From assembly GCA_001632425.1 (NCBI GenBank), contig KV425629.1:66766-130765 (forward strand): a DNA stretch of 64,000 nt, written 5' to 3'. Source of the stretch: Neolentinus lepideus HHB14362 ss-1 (taxonomy: Eukaryota > Basidiomycota > Agaricomycetes > Gloeophyllales > Gloeophyllaceae). Positions 46,121-56,486 of this stretch are shown here, piece by piece (position 1 is the first letter of the stretch; the number at the start of each line of letters is the position of its first letter). The notes beneath the pieces were generated by a model. It was given only the letters and a program-made list of their open reading frames with translations, searched no databases and was not told where the DNA came from. The position numbers and the translations under genes are program-made.

Positions 46121-47727
46121 ATGATGCGCCTCTTCACCTGCGCCCCGACCACTGTCTGCTTGTACATAACCTTCTGCCTTTCTATTCTCGCTGTAACATT
46201 TGCCACCGATGGCGTAAACAGTCAAGAAGCTGCTCGAGACTTCTTCACGAAACGTATTGGGCAGGAGAATGGCTCGAATCATACTAACAACTGGGCAGTG
46301 TTGGTATGTTCGTCTCGGTACTGGTTCAACTATCGTGTACGTATCCATTACGTTACCTATGTATGCAATATCTGCCATCTCACTATGAACGCTGCACACG
46401 CTAGCATATGGCGAATGCACTTGGAATGTCGGTGACCCCCATGCATCCACAGATGCATCGATGTTCACTGAGTTAACTAGGTACCGCACAGTCAAGAGGC
46501 TCGGAATACCGGACTCCAACATCATCTTGATGTTGGCGGACGATGTTGCGTGCAACACGAGAAACAAGTTCCCGGGCACAGTGTTTTCGAATCAGGGCAG
46601 GCACCTGGATCTGTATGGAGAGAATATTGAAGTGGATTATAGAGGCTACGAGGTGACTGTGGAGAACTTCATCCGGGTCTTAACTGGTTTGTCTGCGTTA
46701 GCTCTTCCCTCTGTACAGTGTCGTGCATATTCAGAGGCACATCGTTCATCAAGGCCGGATGGATGCCTCTGTTCCTCGATCCAAGCGCCTCTTGACCGAT
46801 GATCGATCGAATATCTTTGTATACATGACTGGTCATGGTGGGAACGAGTTCCTCAAGTTCCAGGACAACGAGGAGATCAGTGCCTTCGACATCGCCGACG
46901 CATTCGAGCAAATGTGGCAGAAGAAGCGGTGAGACCACGGTTACGACATGTACAATGTAATGCCACGCTCATTTGAAAGACTCAAACAGGTATAATGAGA
47001 TATTCCTTATGGTCGATACCTGTCAGGCGAACACTATGTTTTCGAAGATCTATTCACCGAATGTCTTGGCTACGGGATCGTCGGAACTGGGGGAGAATTC
47101 GTATTCTGTATGTCCTGAGCATAGTCATCTGGAGCGACCTTTCACTCAGCTTCCCTCTTACTTCTATTCTCTAGTACGAGAATGACGCCGACGTAGGAGT
47201 GGCCGTCATTGACACCTTCACTCATTATATCCTCGAATTCATGGAAGAGATCAATAAGACCAGCCAGCTGACCATGCAGGATCTCGTATGTACTTACTCT
47301 CCATCTGCCTCCGAAGTCGTCCTAATGATGAGTCCAATGGAAGTTCAACACTTATTCCTTCGAGAAGATCAAGTCTACACCAGGCGTCCGCTCTGACCTG
47401 TTCAGCCGTCCACTGGATCGTACTCTTATTACTGACTTCTTCGGCGGTGTCGCACGCGCCGAACTGGTAGACGAGAATGCGTCAGTGGAGGACTCGTCTC
47501 CGACAATAAATGTCGATGAGCCAAGTTCAGCAAGCGCCGAAGACGTGCCTTCGGATCATACCTTCGCTCGTTCCCATTCTGCAAACAACATTACTCACGC
47601 TGATCTCAGGCATTCAGCAATGGCAGGTAAGGAGTCGTCTTGGCCAGGACTCCTGAAGCAATTTCGTGCTTGGGGTTCTGTTGCTGTTGTTGGGGGAGTG
47701 ACTGGTTGGATCTTTATGTCTCGGTAG
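46121..47727 (+). CDS. GPI8: GPI-anchor transamidase catalytic subunit GPI8/PIG-K
   Basis: Gpi8 is the caspase-like cysteine protease of the ER GPI-transamidase, which cleaves GPI signal peptides and attaches the anchor. Seven exons: 46121-46336, 46405-46427, 46481-46686, 46754-46928, 46990-47107, 47175-47285 and 47344-47727, giving 410 aa, almost the size of the yeast protein. The N-terminus is a signal sequence ([15 protein letters not shown]). Core motifs: [53 protein letters not shown] (catalytic His, about 176) and FLMVDTCQA (catalytic Cys, about 218), then [15 protein letters not shown]-terminal transmembrane helix follows a Ser/Asp-rich linker ([13 protein letters not shown]). Exon 2 is only 23 nt. 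Confidence 0.95.
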
Positions 47728-48070
47728 TATGTACGAGAATGACAGATAGTGAACTGCATATCATTTTCATGGCTTCTCTAGCATGGATGTCGAGACTATC
47801 AGCTAGACTCTAATATGATCATGGTCTTAAACTTCTAGCAGAGCAGAATAGGTACAGATGGCTGCTTCGATAGAGTATATACCAAGTCACGTCCCAGGAC
47901 AGAGTCAAAGGTGTTATTGTATGAACATGTTTACGTTCTGAAATTGGCTTGAATCTTGAGGCCTTTCCAGATACTTTTCGATTCAGGGCCAAGTATCCGG
48001 TTCTGTTCACCGATAGTGCTACTTGACATTTAGCTATCAGTGATTTATGCAGATCGCCGCAGGCTATTCT
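47728..48070. other. Convergent intergenic region
   Basis: 343 bases between the 3' ends of GPI8 (plus) and the alpha-galactosidase (minus). No gene or repeat seen. Confidence 0.5.
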
Positions 48071-50334
48071 CTATCCCTGCACATACGTCCCATTCTGGGC
48101 CGCGCACTGGGCCCATACTGCACAGAGTGGCATAGTGCCCGCCGGCTCATCCCCCGCCTCCGTCAGCAGCAGGGCTACTACACCATGTGGTGGAACCGCC
48201 GTAGCAGTGAAGTTGCGTACTGCGGTACCATTGTCCGTGTGGGTCCACAAGTCCTATGAAGGCTTCGGTAGGGCCATAGTGAGATAATGGAGTGTAATAA
48301 GACGTACTCTGACATTATACTGAATTCCGGCTCGAATCCAAGGCGACTCTGTGAGGTTGAAGAACATATCAGCAGGTTCGTCCAAGGTATTCAACTAAAG
48401 GAGGGGAAATTTGGTCAGGGCCTTGCACAGGCACGTACATGCCACTCCATATGGTCTTACCAGCATGAACACTGTTCCGTTCTCGGACTGGCCACTCCAG
48501 TATTGCGCCGGGTAACTAGCGTTGCTCACCCAATCCGGCTTTTATACTGTAAATCCAACATGCAAACATAACTATGCTTTGCTTACATTGATACCCCACC
48601 TAAAGGGTGATATCGACGTCCCATATACATTATCTTGGTTGATTGCGAGGATATCCTTGTTCGTGAGGATCTCAAGTGTTTCGTTTGTAATGCTCGAGAG
48701 CTATATACACGCAAGGGGTGCAACAGTATCAGAACGTGCAGAGGCGAGGTAATAAAAAATTCGTACGTTCGTTCCGATAATCAAAGGCGACTTCATGAGC
48801 GCCCAAGATGTGAAGTGTGACTTGGACTCGTCGTACGTCAGGTTGCCATTGCCTCTGCATAAAATAAGCGTGGACAGTGCAAGAGGAAGAGAAAGCGTAC
48901 AGTTGGAGCTGAGTGCACAACTCGCGTTAAGATCAGCTGACATCCACTCATGATCGGGCGCACCATGTCCAAGTCATTGCGACCGTAAAAGTTGGTAGCT
49001 TGCGTGATGAAAGAATTTCTAAGTAGTAGATTTAGTCAGCAACCTGCTGAGCCGTCGAAGAGATGCAACTTTACGTATTAATGATGTTGGCTAATGAGTT
49101 CCAGTAGGGACCAATGTCGCCGGTGGTCTATGCCAAGGATGACCTTTCAGGGACAACACTCGCGAGAAAGAAAGAAAGGTAGCTCGTACCCTCCAGCTAT
49201 GTCCGACTGAAGCGCCCCATCTGGGACCAAGATGTCACGACAAGCCACGAACCAAGCAAGCTGCACGACTTACAGCCACACTTGGTCCTATCACATGCAC
49301 GCAATCACTTTAACTATTATAAGAGGACACTGTAGAATATTCGCACGTACATTGCCCCATTCGCACAATGAAAACAAAATCGGAGGTTGCCTGGTCGTCT
49401 CAGACAGATTTGTGATCGCATTTGACATACGCTGATACTCTGGAAGTTATTAATGAGATCAATTCATTTTGCCACAAGTCAATCATTGCCGTGGAGCTTA
49501 CTTCCATAGACACCCTCTCGGATGATATCGTCATAAGGAACTGGCCGCGATCATACATAAGGGCCAGAGTGTTCCTGTTCAATTGAAGAACTCACTATAG
49601 CAGTTGTCATACCTTCATGGAGTCAATTAAGTCATCGTACACCGGATGAGGACTTATGGACTAACTTCAAATAATCAAAGCCCCAGTTCTGGAACGTCTC
49701 CGCGTCTCGTGCTTCGTTCTCGAATGAACCTGGGTATCCTGCGCAGGTGTACCAGCCGGAGTCGCTGTACTATAACAGTAGTATCTAGTACGGACAATCA
49801 ATAACTGAGCAAGCAATCACCCACAATTCCAGCTTGGCTAGAATCATTGTATGAATTTAGAATGGCTCATGCATTCAGACGGGCGAACCTACAATCCCAA
49901 TGAATGAAGCTGGTCTGTTAGCCAATTAAAACCTTTGCTAAACCGAGTAGTATCTGCGGCAAGCATCATGCATTGCAAATAATATCAAGTCGTACAAAAG
50001 CATACCAGGCTCGACGTATCCTTCTGCCGTACGATTCTTCATAGCCCAGCAGTCGTCCAAATTAACTCGGTTATATCCGGCATCCTGAAGACCGAGGGAA
50101 ACCATAAGTTCCGCTGTCGTAACCATCAAATTTTCGTCAATGTTGCATTGGTACGCATTCCAAGCTTTGGAAACCATTAGATTTATCGATTGTTGGAACA
50201 AAGACAGACATACTGTTGTACGCGAGGGCTGGCAAGCGTCCCACCCCGTTCTGCAAGGCATGGATAGATGGAGCGTTGCCAATATAGAGAGCAGCGCTCA
50301 GTAGAGCTGCGAGACTTCCACGTTTGAGAGCCAT
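48071..50334 (-). CDS. GH27 alpha-galactosidase, secreted
   Basis: GH27 enzymes release terminal alpha-1,6-galactose from galactomannan and raffinose-type sugars. Eighteen minus-strand exons total 436 aa: 50334-50214, 50164-50006, 49953-49893, 49837-49825, 49769-49666, 49612-49596, 49540-49502, 49439-49347, 49280-49274, 49220-49190, 49127-49075, 49018-48964, 48908-48901, 48854-48767, 48700-48587, 48538-48461, 48394-48308 and 48253-48071. A signal peptide ([19 protein letters not shown]) leads into [18 protein letters not shown]. The nucleophile lies in DYLKYDNC, split by an intron. The acid/base Asp lies in [28 protein letters not shown] and [13 protein letters not shown] are also diagnostic. 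Exons of 7, 8, 13 and 17 nt are needed to restore these motifs and keep phase. Multiple NxT/S sites fit secretion. Confidence 0.9.
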
Positions 50335-51055
50335 AGTCGCTACTAGGTGATGGACGACGACGACCGTTTGCTCTTATATATACATAGAATCTGGGTCTTA
50401 TGATCGCTGCCTGTTTGACAGACCGGGCCATGAGAGAAGTATCGTACGGCACAGCAGACCGTTATAAGCCGAAGTTCTCCCGAGGTATAGACGGTCACGC
50501 ACCATTCGAACCATCCTCTCATGCAGAACCACCAGAAAAATCCTTGAAGCCGTGCACCACTTGACAAAAGCTGTCCTGCGCGGGAAGACCACGAAGTAAA
50601 TTTTGGATGTAGTCTGCATTGTATGTCATAGGGTCCTAATGGCTTGTTATGAGTAACCATAGGTTGTTCTGGCATTGCAGGCACTTCAGGTTATACGGTC
50701 TGCATTCTTGACTGAGTACTGAAGTCTGAGATCGAGTCTCGTAATGCCTGAGAGCCGCTGGCAAATCGGACCGGTCGGCCCTAGATCTCGATCGTTTCTA
50801 CTGAACGCTTTGACCGAAGTACGCAAATTGCCGACACACCTTTCAAGTTAACGAAGTGACGTTTCAGCGAGTGCCACCCGTCAGACAATGCACTATGGAC
50901 AATGCACAATGGTGTACCGCGTCAAAATATTCTATCAATGCCATGCTTTCGATCATGATGTGCCACCTGCAGTTTAAGCCAGACAGACAGGTACAAAAGC
51001 AGCCGACAGACTCTCAACGTACGTTACTGCATTCCACATTGGTATCTCGACGAGA
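50335..51055. promoter_or_regulatory. Divergent intergenic region
   Basis: About 720 bases between the alpha-galactosidase start (minus) and the next plus-strand gene. A TATA-like 'tatatatac' lies at 50375-50383, about 40 bases upstream of the alpha-galactosidase ATG. Open frames here lack protein character. Confidence 0.45.
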
Positions 51056-51671
51056 ATGTTTGGAAAGCACAAGAACTTCACATCCACGTCTACCTCGAAG
51101 CGCAAGGGATTGTCAGGTAAGCATGATCAATCATTAACTTGGGTATTGTGGTCTAAGCTACAACAGTCAAACGCACCGTAAAGGATAGATGGATCTTCAA
51201 GCATCATAGAAAATGCAAACCTCTAAGTATTAGATCAGTCAGTGTTCAATGTAATACCTCGTAGAATCCACGATTCTCATGTTACTTCTGCAGGGTGCTG
51301 CCACACAGCCTGATTCATCTAGAAGGTGCCGAGCAGAGTGGCCGATGGTGGGCACTTTTTCTCACCTCACATTGGATGATTGTGAGCCATCTAACGCGTT
51401 AAAGCTCGCACATGGAGCACCTGAATCGTCCCTTGGAACGTCCGAGTCATGCCGTTCGTCCTGGATGCGGCGCCACCTGACCAGCATTCGGAACCAGCTC
51501 ATCGAATCCGAGCGGACGTGGATACAGGAAGAGCTGATGGAGTTGTGTGCGGAGTTCGGGGATCTGAAGCAGCTGGTGGAACATGCTGAAACCGATCTTG
51601 CCAGGACGCAGCGAGAGCTCGAGGAGCTAATGTTGGCTCTGCAGGACTTGTCAGGTGATCGTATTTCGTAG
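51056..51671 (+). CDS. Small orphan protein with a C-terminal coiled coil
   Basis: Proposed exons 51056-51116, 51167-51177 and 51294-51671 join in frame to give 149 aa. The first exon encodes a basic Ser/Thr-rich start (MFGKHKNFTSTSTSKRKG). The long last exon ends in a charged helix with heptad spacing (IRNQLIESERTWIQEELMEL, then CAEFGDLKQLVEHAETDLAR and TQRELEELMLALQDL), a likely coiled coil. The 11-nt middle exon is inferred from splice borders and phase only. No family is recognised. The start could instead lie at ATG 51345 within the last exon. Confidence 0.5.
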
Positions 51672-52337
51672 ACTTCGCATCTCAGTGCATACTGTACAAA
51701 AAGACGCTGGATACTCCTTCTGACATGTGTGACGAGTGTAAGAAGCGAACGAAGCCCATTGCGTAGGTCGCCATGGCCACATCCAGAGAAACTTCGGCAA
51801 CATCAACCTCCCGTAAGTTCAGGACGTACAATGTAGTGTATACGTCGAAGCAGTCAATGATGACCACCATCTTTCATATTCCTTACCCGGCCCGAGCCTA
51901 AAGTACTATTCATGATAAGCTGGGATGCTGCGAAGAGGCTTATGATATTCCCAAACGCACTGGTATACATATCCGAATGGTTATCCGTTGGTTTGTTCCC
52001 GAGATGGGTGAGCTCAAGCGGAATAACACATCCCCCCAAAAACTTTGACCGACCCCTAAAGCTGCGCCACGATCCGGAGTTCCCCTACTGGCCACAGAGC
52101 TTCGTTATTGGGGTGGCCAGTAGCCTCGTGGCTCGCGAGCATTGTTCTCCGCCACTCCTGAGTGATGTGGCCTGAAACAATAGACGCTGTGGCACTTCCA
52201 GAAACGAATAAAGAGGGCGGGGAAGGGGGGGAGGTGGGCCAGCCACATCCGACATTTCCAGCCACTCGTACACCTACCTTCGTTACCGTCAATCTTCTGC
52301 AACGCGTATCAGCTTGCCTCTCTTAAGTTCCACAACG
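51672..52337. other. Intergenic, no gene seen
   Basis: About 660 bases with no supported gene. A G-rich run (about 52,211-52,235) is present on the plus strand. Confidence 0.45.
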
Positions 52338-52779
52338 ATGAAGATCAGCAAATGCCTACGCTCCTTCGTCCGATGGATCTGCCGAGACCGAGACCGAGGC
52401 CGAGACGGACGCAACAACAGCTGTGTGGCCCCGATGTCTGGTTCCTGTGAACCAGACATACAGGACCACACTGCCCCCATACGTCCACCGTCAAGGTTGG
52501 GATACAGAGACGATGACGACTTACCCAGTCATTCACGGCCCGTAATTCGGCAGCATGTGTGTGCCATTTACCTTGTTAAATTAATGCTTGAGGCGCTGAC
52601 ACCATGCCGCGCGATAGATGTGGTCAGGGTCCTTGTTGTCGGTGATCACGGAGGAGGATGGCGACGAAGCTACATCAGCCAGGTACAGCCTGTCGACTGA
52701 GGAGACCCTGGTTATGGCGGATGACGAATGCGAAGAGCTGCAGCTCAGGAGGGACGTATTCATTGATTCGTTTCACTAA
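52338..52779 (+). CDS. Small orphan protein, Arg/Asp-rich
   Basis: Two exons, 52338-52541 and 52618-52779, give 121 aa. The start MKISKCLRSFVRWICRDRDRGRDGRN is strongly basic with repeated RD pairs; the second exon is acidic (ITEEDGDEATSA … EETLVMADDECEEL). Borders are GTAATT and GATAG. No family, signal peptide or domain is recognised. The basic-then-acidic layout resembles small regulatory or disordered proteins, which is inference only. Confidence 0.42.
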
Positions 52780-53639
52780 TGCCCGCCGCCTGGGAGCGGC
52801 GGCTTCATGGCTTCCGCGGCATAGTCTCGCACATCCCGTCTCAGCTGCGCCGAGGGCTCTTGTACAGATGTCGGTCCTGGTACATGGATCACTACATCCT
52901 GCCCGATGCCCTCGGGTAGAAATTACCCAATGGCGAACCTATCCCAAAGCCGCAGGATGCGCCGGAATTTAAGTCGAGCGTCGAGCCATATTCACTCTCT
53001 CTCGTCGACTGAAGCAGGGCACATATGAGGCACGCTCAGAAACGTAAGTAAACACTACTTACCAAGGTTATGAAGCTCACGAAGTGCTAACAGGATGCGA
53101 GCTCACCCAAATCAACCAAATGATTAGGGCAGTGCAGTGATAGAGGTCTCGGTGAGCATATGGGCATAAAACAGTCAAGCACATAATTAATGGGTCGCAG
53201 TGCAGCCAGATACCGTATTGCGAGGCCTCGCATGAGTGGGAGCGGTCGTACAGGAGCTGACCGGTCTTCGCAGTGTCTAGATTTCTGACGTTGCGTCGGC
53301 TGTAAATCATATGAGATAAACAAGTTACAGTAGATTATTGACTAGCACATACCCATACACTGATTGCTGAAACATACAGCTCGAGCTCATTGTGCGGCAG
53401 TTCTGGGACTTCCATACAGTCGCTGAAGAGGATAGGCGGCTGGGAGGTAGAAAATATGGACCTATATATACGCGTCCCAGTATCTCAACAAGACAATAAC
53501 ACTATCCAAATTTGAAGTGGAAGAAGCAACAAGGCAGGCTCTGGCCACAATTTCAAACTCCGCTCAGTACCTTGTTAGACCTTGTTTCGTTCCAGTACGC
53601 TATCCGTTTCGCATCGACTTAGCCCTCGTTTTCTTCAAA
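52780..53639. other. Intergenic, no gene seen
   Basis: About 860 bases upstream of the SmD1 gene. Pyrimidine-rich sequence precedes the SmD1 start. No coding signal stands out in either strand. Confidence 0.45.
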
Positions 53640-54167
53640 ATGAAGCTCGTAAGGTGAGTATTTGTACCCGGCAAGTGCGCCCGTGGTGCTATCAAGACGA
53701 ACGATCGGGCGCTCGTCGTCGTGGCCGAATTATTCGTATGCTTATTATTCTCTGATCTTAGATTTTTGATGAAATTGAACAATGAAACAGTGACCATCGA
53801 GCTGAAGAACGGGTCCATCGTACATGGAACAATAACCGGTGCGTAACTATGTGCTTTTTGTTAATTGGGAGGGTCATTGATTATGCCTCATGTCCCAGGC
53901 GTGGACATGCAGATGAACACCCATCTGAAGACGGTCAAAATTACTGCCCGCAATCGTGAACCCGCAACCCTTGACTCACTGTCCATTCGTGGCAACAATA
54001 TTCGCTACTTTGTCCTTCCCGATGCTATCCCCCTCGATACTCTGTTAGTCGATGATGCGCCGAAACCTAAGGCTAGGAAGCGGGACGACACAAGAGGGAG
54101 GGGAGCGAGGGGTAGAGGTATTGAGCGCGGTCGTCCTCGTGGACGTGGACGGGGCCGCGGGCGGTGA
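53640..54167 (+). CDS. SMD1: Small nuclear ribonucleoprotein SmD1
   Basis: SmD1 is a core Sm-ring protein of U1, U2, U4 and U5 snRNPs. Three exons: 53640-53653, 53762-53838 and 53899-54167, giving 119 aa, the same length as human SmD1. The Sm1 motif is [20 protein letters not shown] followed by [15 protein letters not shown]. The Sm2 motif is [14 protein letters not shown], and the tail is the expected Arg-Gly-rich stretch (about residues 95-119). The first exon codes only MKLVR and is 14 nt. Introns are longer (108 nt) at the first position. Confidence 0.96.
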
Positions 54168-54546
54168 TCGTATGTTGTTTCATGGTAGCATGCTTATCCT
54201 CCACCCACCCAAAAACGCGTACGTTTGTATCAACTAATGGGCTAACTCTCGACTCGTCAGCCTTCTCAAACGCTGTATAATGTTCACATGCATCTCAGCA
54301 GATTGTGCAATATAATGTTTTGTTGTGTGGACATTTATGCATTATGCAAGCCGCCGAGTTACTTCCTCACTGCAAGGGTTGACGTCTCCCATCACGGATT
54401 GAAGAACATCAAACAGTGTACAAATAAGATACTACGAATTCTAACGTCCCGCTGATAGCTCCTGTAAAATATACTACCTGCTCACGTATGTCGAACGAGG
54501 CGTTCAGATCGTGTTCGGAACTTGTATCCGGACTCACACTTCGGTC
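54168..54546. other. Intergenic, no gene seen
   Basis: About 380 bases between SmD1 and the tRNA synthetase, both plus strand. Holds the SmD1 3' region and the next promoter. Confidence 0.45.
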
Positions 54547-56097
54547 ATGATTTTTCGCCGGTTCGCCTCAACGTCGTGCTTGCCACCGACCATACGCCAA
54601 CTTTTACGCTCTGAGACACACACATCCTCGGTGGAAGTAAATGGATGGGTCAGGTCCATTCGACGGCAGAAGAAGGTCGCATTTGCGGTGATTACTGACG
54701 GGAGCTCGAGTCATGACTTGCAAGCCGTATTTCTGGATCTCCCGATGGCCAAGAGGTTAGGATGCAGTATATGAACGGGAGGCTTAGAGACTGAAGACAT
54801 GACCAAGACTAACAAATGGTGCATGCGTACGCTTGACTGGCAAGCTGTGTCCTAGTCCGGGCCCCGGACAGACGAAGGAACTAAAAGTGGAGGAGGTTGA
54901 AGTAATTGGAGAATGTGATCCAGAGGTACGAAGCCGTATCTCTAGTCCTACACTAACTTACTGAGTTCCGGTAGTTATATCCCATACAAAAGCAAGCGTT
55001 ATCCGTAGAGTATTTGCGCGACAACTGTCACCTCAGAGCGCGTACTAGTCCGATCGCTGCGATGCTCAGGTTGCGTGATACCTCAAAGACGGCGATACAT
55101 GACTTTTTCAAGGTGCGTAGCATCGTCTCCTCATCAATACTAAACTGAAATCGACCAGAGAGAAGGCTTCCACTCTGTCCACACACCGATTCTGACGTCG
55201 AACGACTGCGAAGGCGCGGGGGAGGCATTCCGACTAGCACCGAACACGTCCGTCCACCCAGCCTCCTCTGGCCTACCATCAAAAACTGATGAATTCTTCT
55301 CAAAACCGTCCTACCTCACGGTCTCCTCCCAGCTGCACCTAGAAGCTCTGGCGACGGCCATGTCGCGGGTCTACACGCTCTCCCCCTGCTTCCGAGCAGA
55401 GCCCTCGCAAACCGCGCGGCACCTCGCCGAGTTCTGGATGCTTGAAGCAGAGTGGGCGTTCACTCAGTCTGTTCAGGATGTGTGCTGCGTAGTCGAGGCT
55501 GTCACCAAGGACGCACTGCAGGCTGCGCTGGCTAGCCAGGACATGGAGGTCTTCGGTGGAGATTCCGACCCGTCTCGCCTTAACGCACTCAAGGCCGCAG
55601 CTGACGTAAGCCAAATATGGCCGAGGATGTCGTACACAGCTGCTGTAGAGGAACTGACCAAGTCGGGCGTAGCCTTCCAGTTTGCGCCTATGTGGGGCAA
55701 GCCGTTGCAGAGCGAGCATGAACGCTGGCTTGCCGAGACGCTCATTAATGGGCCTGTGTTCGTCACGGACTACCCGGTGACGCTCAAGCCCTTCTACATG
55801 CGCTCCAACGACGATGGCAAGACGGTGGCATGCTTCGATCTGCTTGTCCCGCATGCCGGCGAGCTTGTTGGAGGGTCATTGCGCGAGGAGCGGCTCGACG
55901 AGCTCGAGAAGGCATTAGTGCATCATAAACTCGACGTGGGCGCGTACCGGTGGTATCTGGATTTGCGCCGGTGGGGCGGAGCGCCACATGGCGGGTTTGG
56001 GATGGGCTTCGAGCGCCTTATTAGTTGGATCAGTGGCATCGAGAATGTGCGAGAGTGCATCCCCATGCCTAGGTGGGCCGGGAGGATGCTACTATGA
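54547..56097 (+). CDS. SLM5: Asparaginyl-tRNA synthetase, mitochondrial
   Basis: Class IIb aminoacyl-tRNA synthetase charging mitochondrial tRNA-Asn. Four exons: 54547-54755, 54808-54925, 54975-55112 and 55159-56097, giving 467 aa. The N-terminus is basic and Ser/Arg-rich (MIFRRFASTSCLPPTIRQLLR), a plausible mitochondrial presequence, followed by the OB-fold anticodon domain (VEVNGWVRSIRRQKKVAFAVI). Catalytic motifs are FHSVHTPILTSNDCEGAGE (motif 1 region), YTLSPCFRAEPS (motif 2) and GGFGMGFERLISW with ENVRECIPMPR (motif 3). The length and compact anticodon domain fit the mitochondrial form rather than the larger cytosolic one. A long minus-strand frame at 55339-55854 is antisense noise. Confidence 0.93.
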
Positions 56098-56486
56098 GTT
56101 TACCTCGGCAATACGGATTCCATCACTGTCAATACTCTAACATTCAGGCTATTCGTTGTGCCAATTCCCTAAGTGTGCACCATACAAACCACCATTCGAC
56201 TATTGCCACATATACTCGCGATTGTGCTCTGAAGAACACTCTTGTATTTGCCACAAACGTCAAAGGATACAGTTTCTCACGGGGTGGTGACTTCCCTAGA
56301 ATTCGGTAGAATTCACGTGATGGCACGCGCTAGCCACGACTCATTTGAGCTCGCAGCCGCCGCGTGTGATAAGCGGTGGAGCGGTACCGGAACACTCCTA
56401 TTCCTCCTCCTATCCCTCTACCACAACCACCGCGACACCAGCGAAGCGATACAACCCAACCTCGAGACACCTACATTGCGACAGCT
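56098..56486. other. Intergenic, no gene seen
   Basis: About 390 bases between the synthetase and the coiled-coil gene, no coding signal. Confidence 0.45.

Noticed and set aside
55339..55854. 171-codon minus-strand open frame
   Set aside because: It is antisense to the asparaginyl-tRNA synthetase catalytic domain, caused by GC-rich codon bias.
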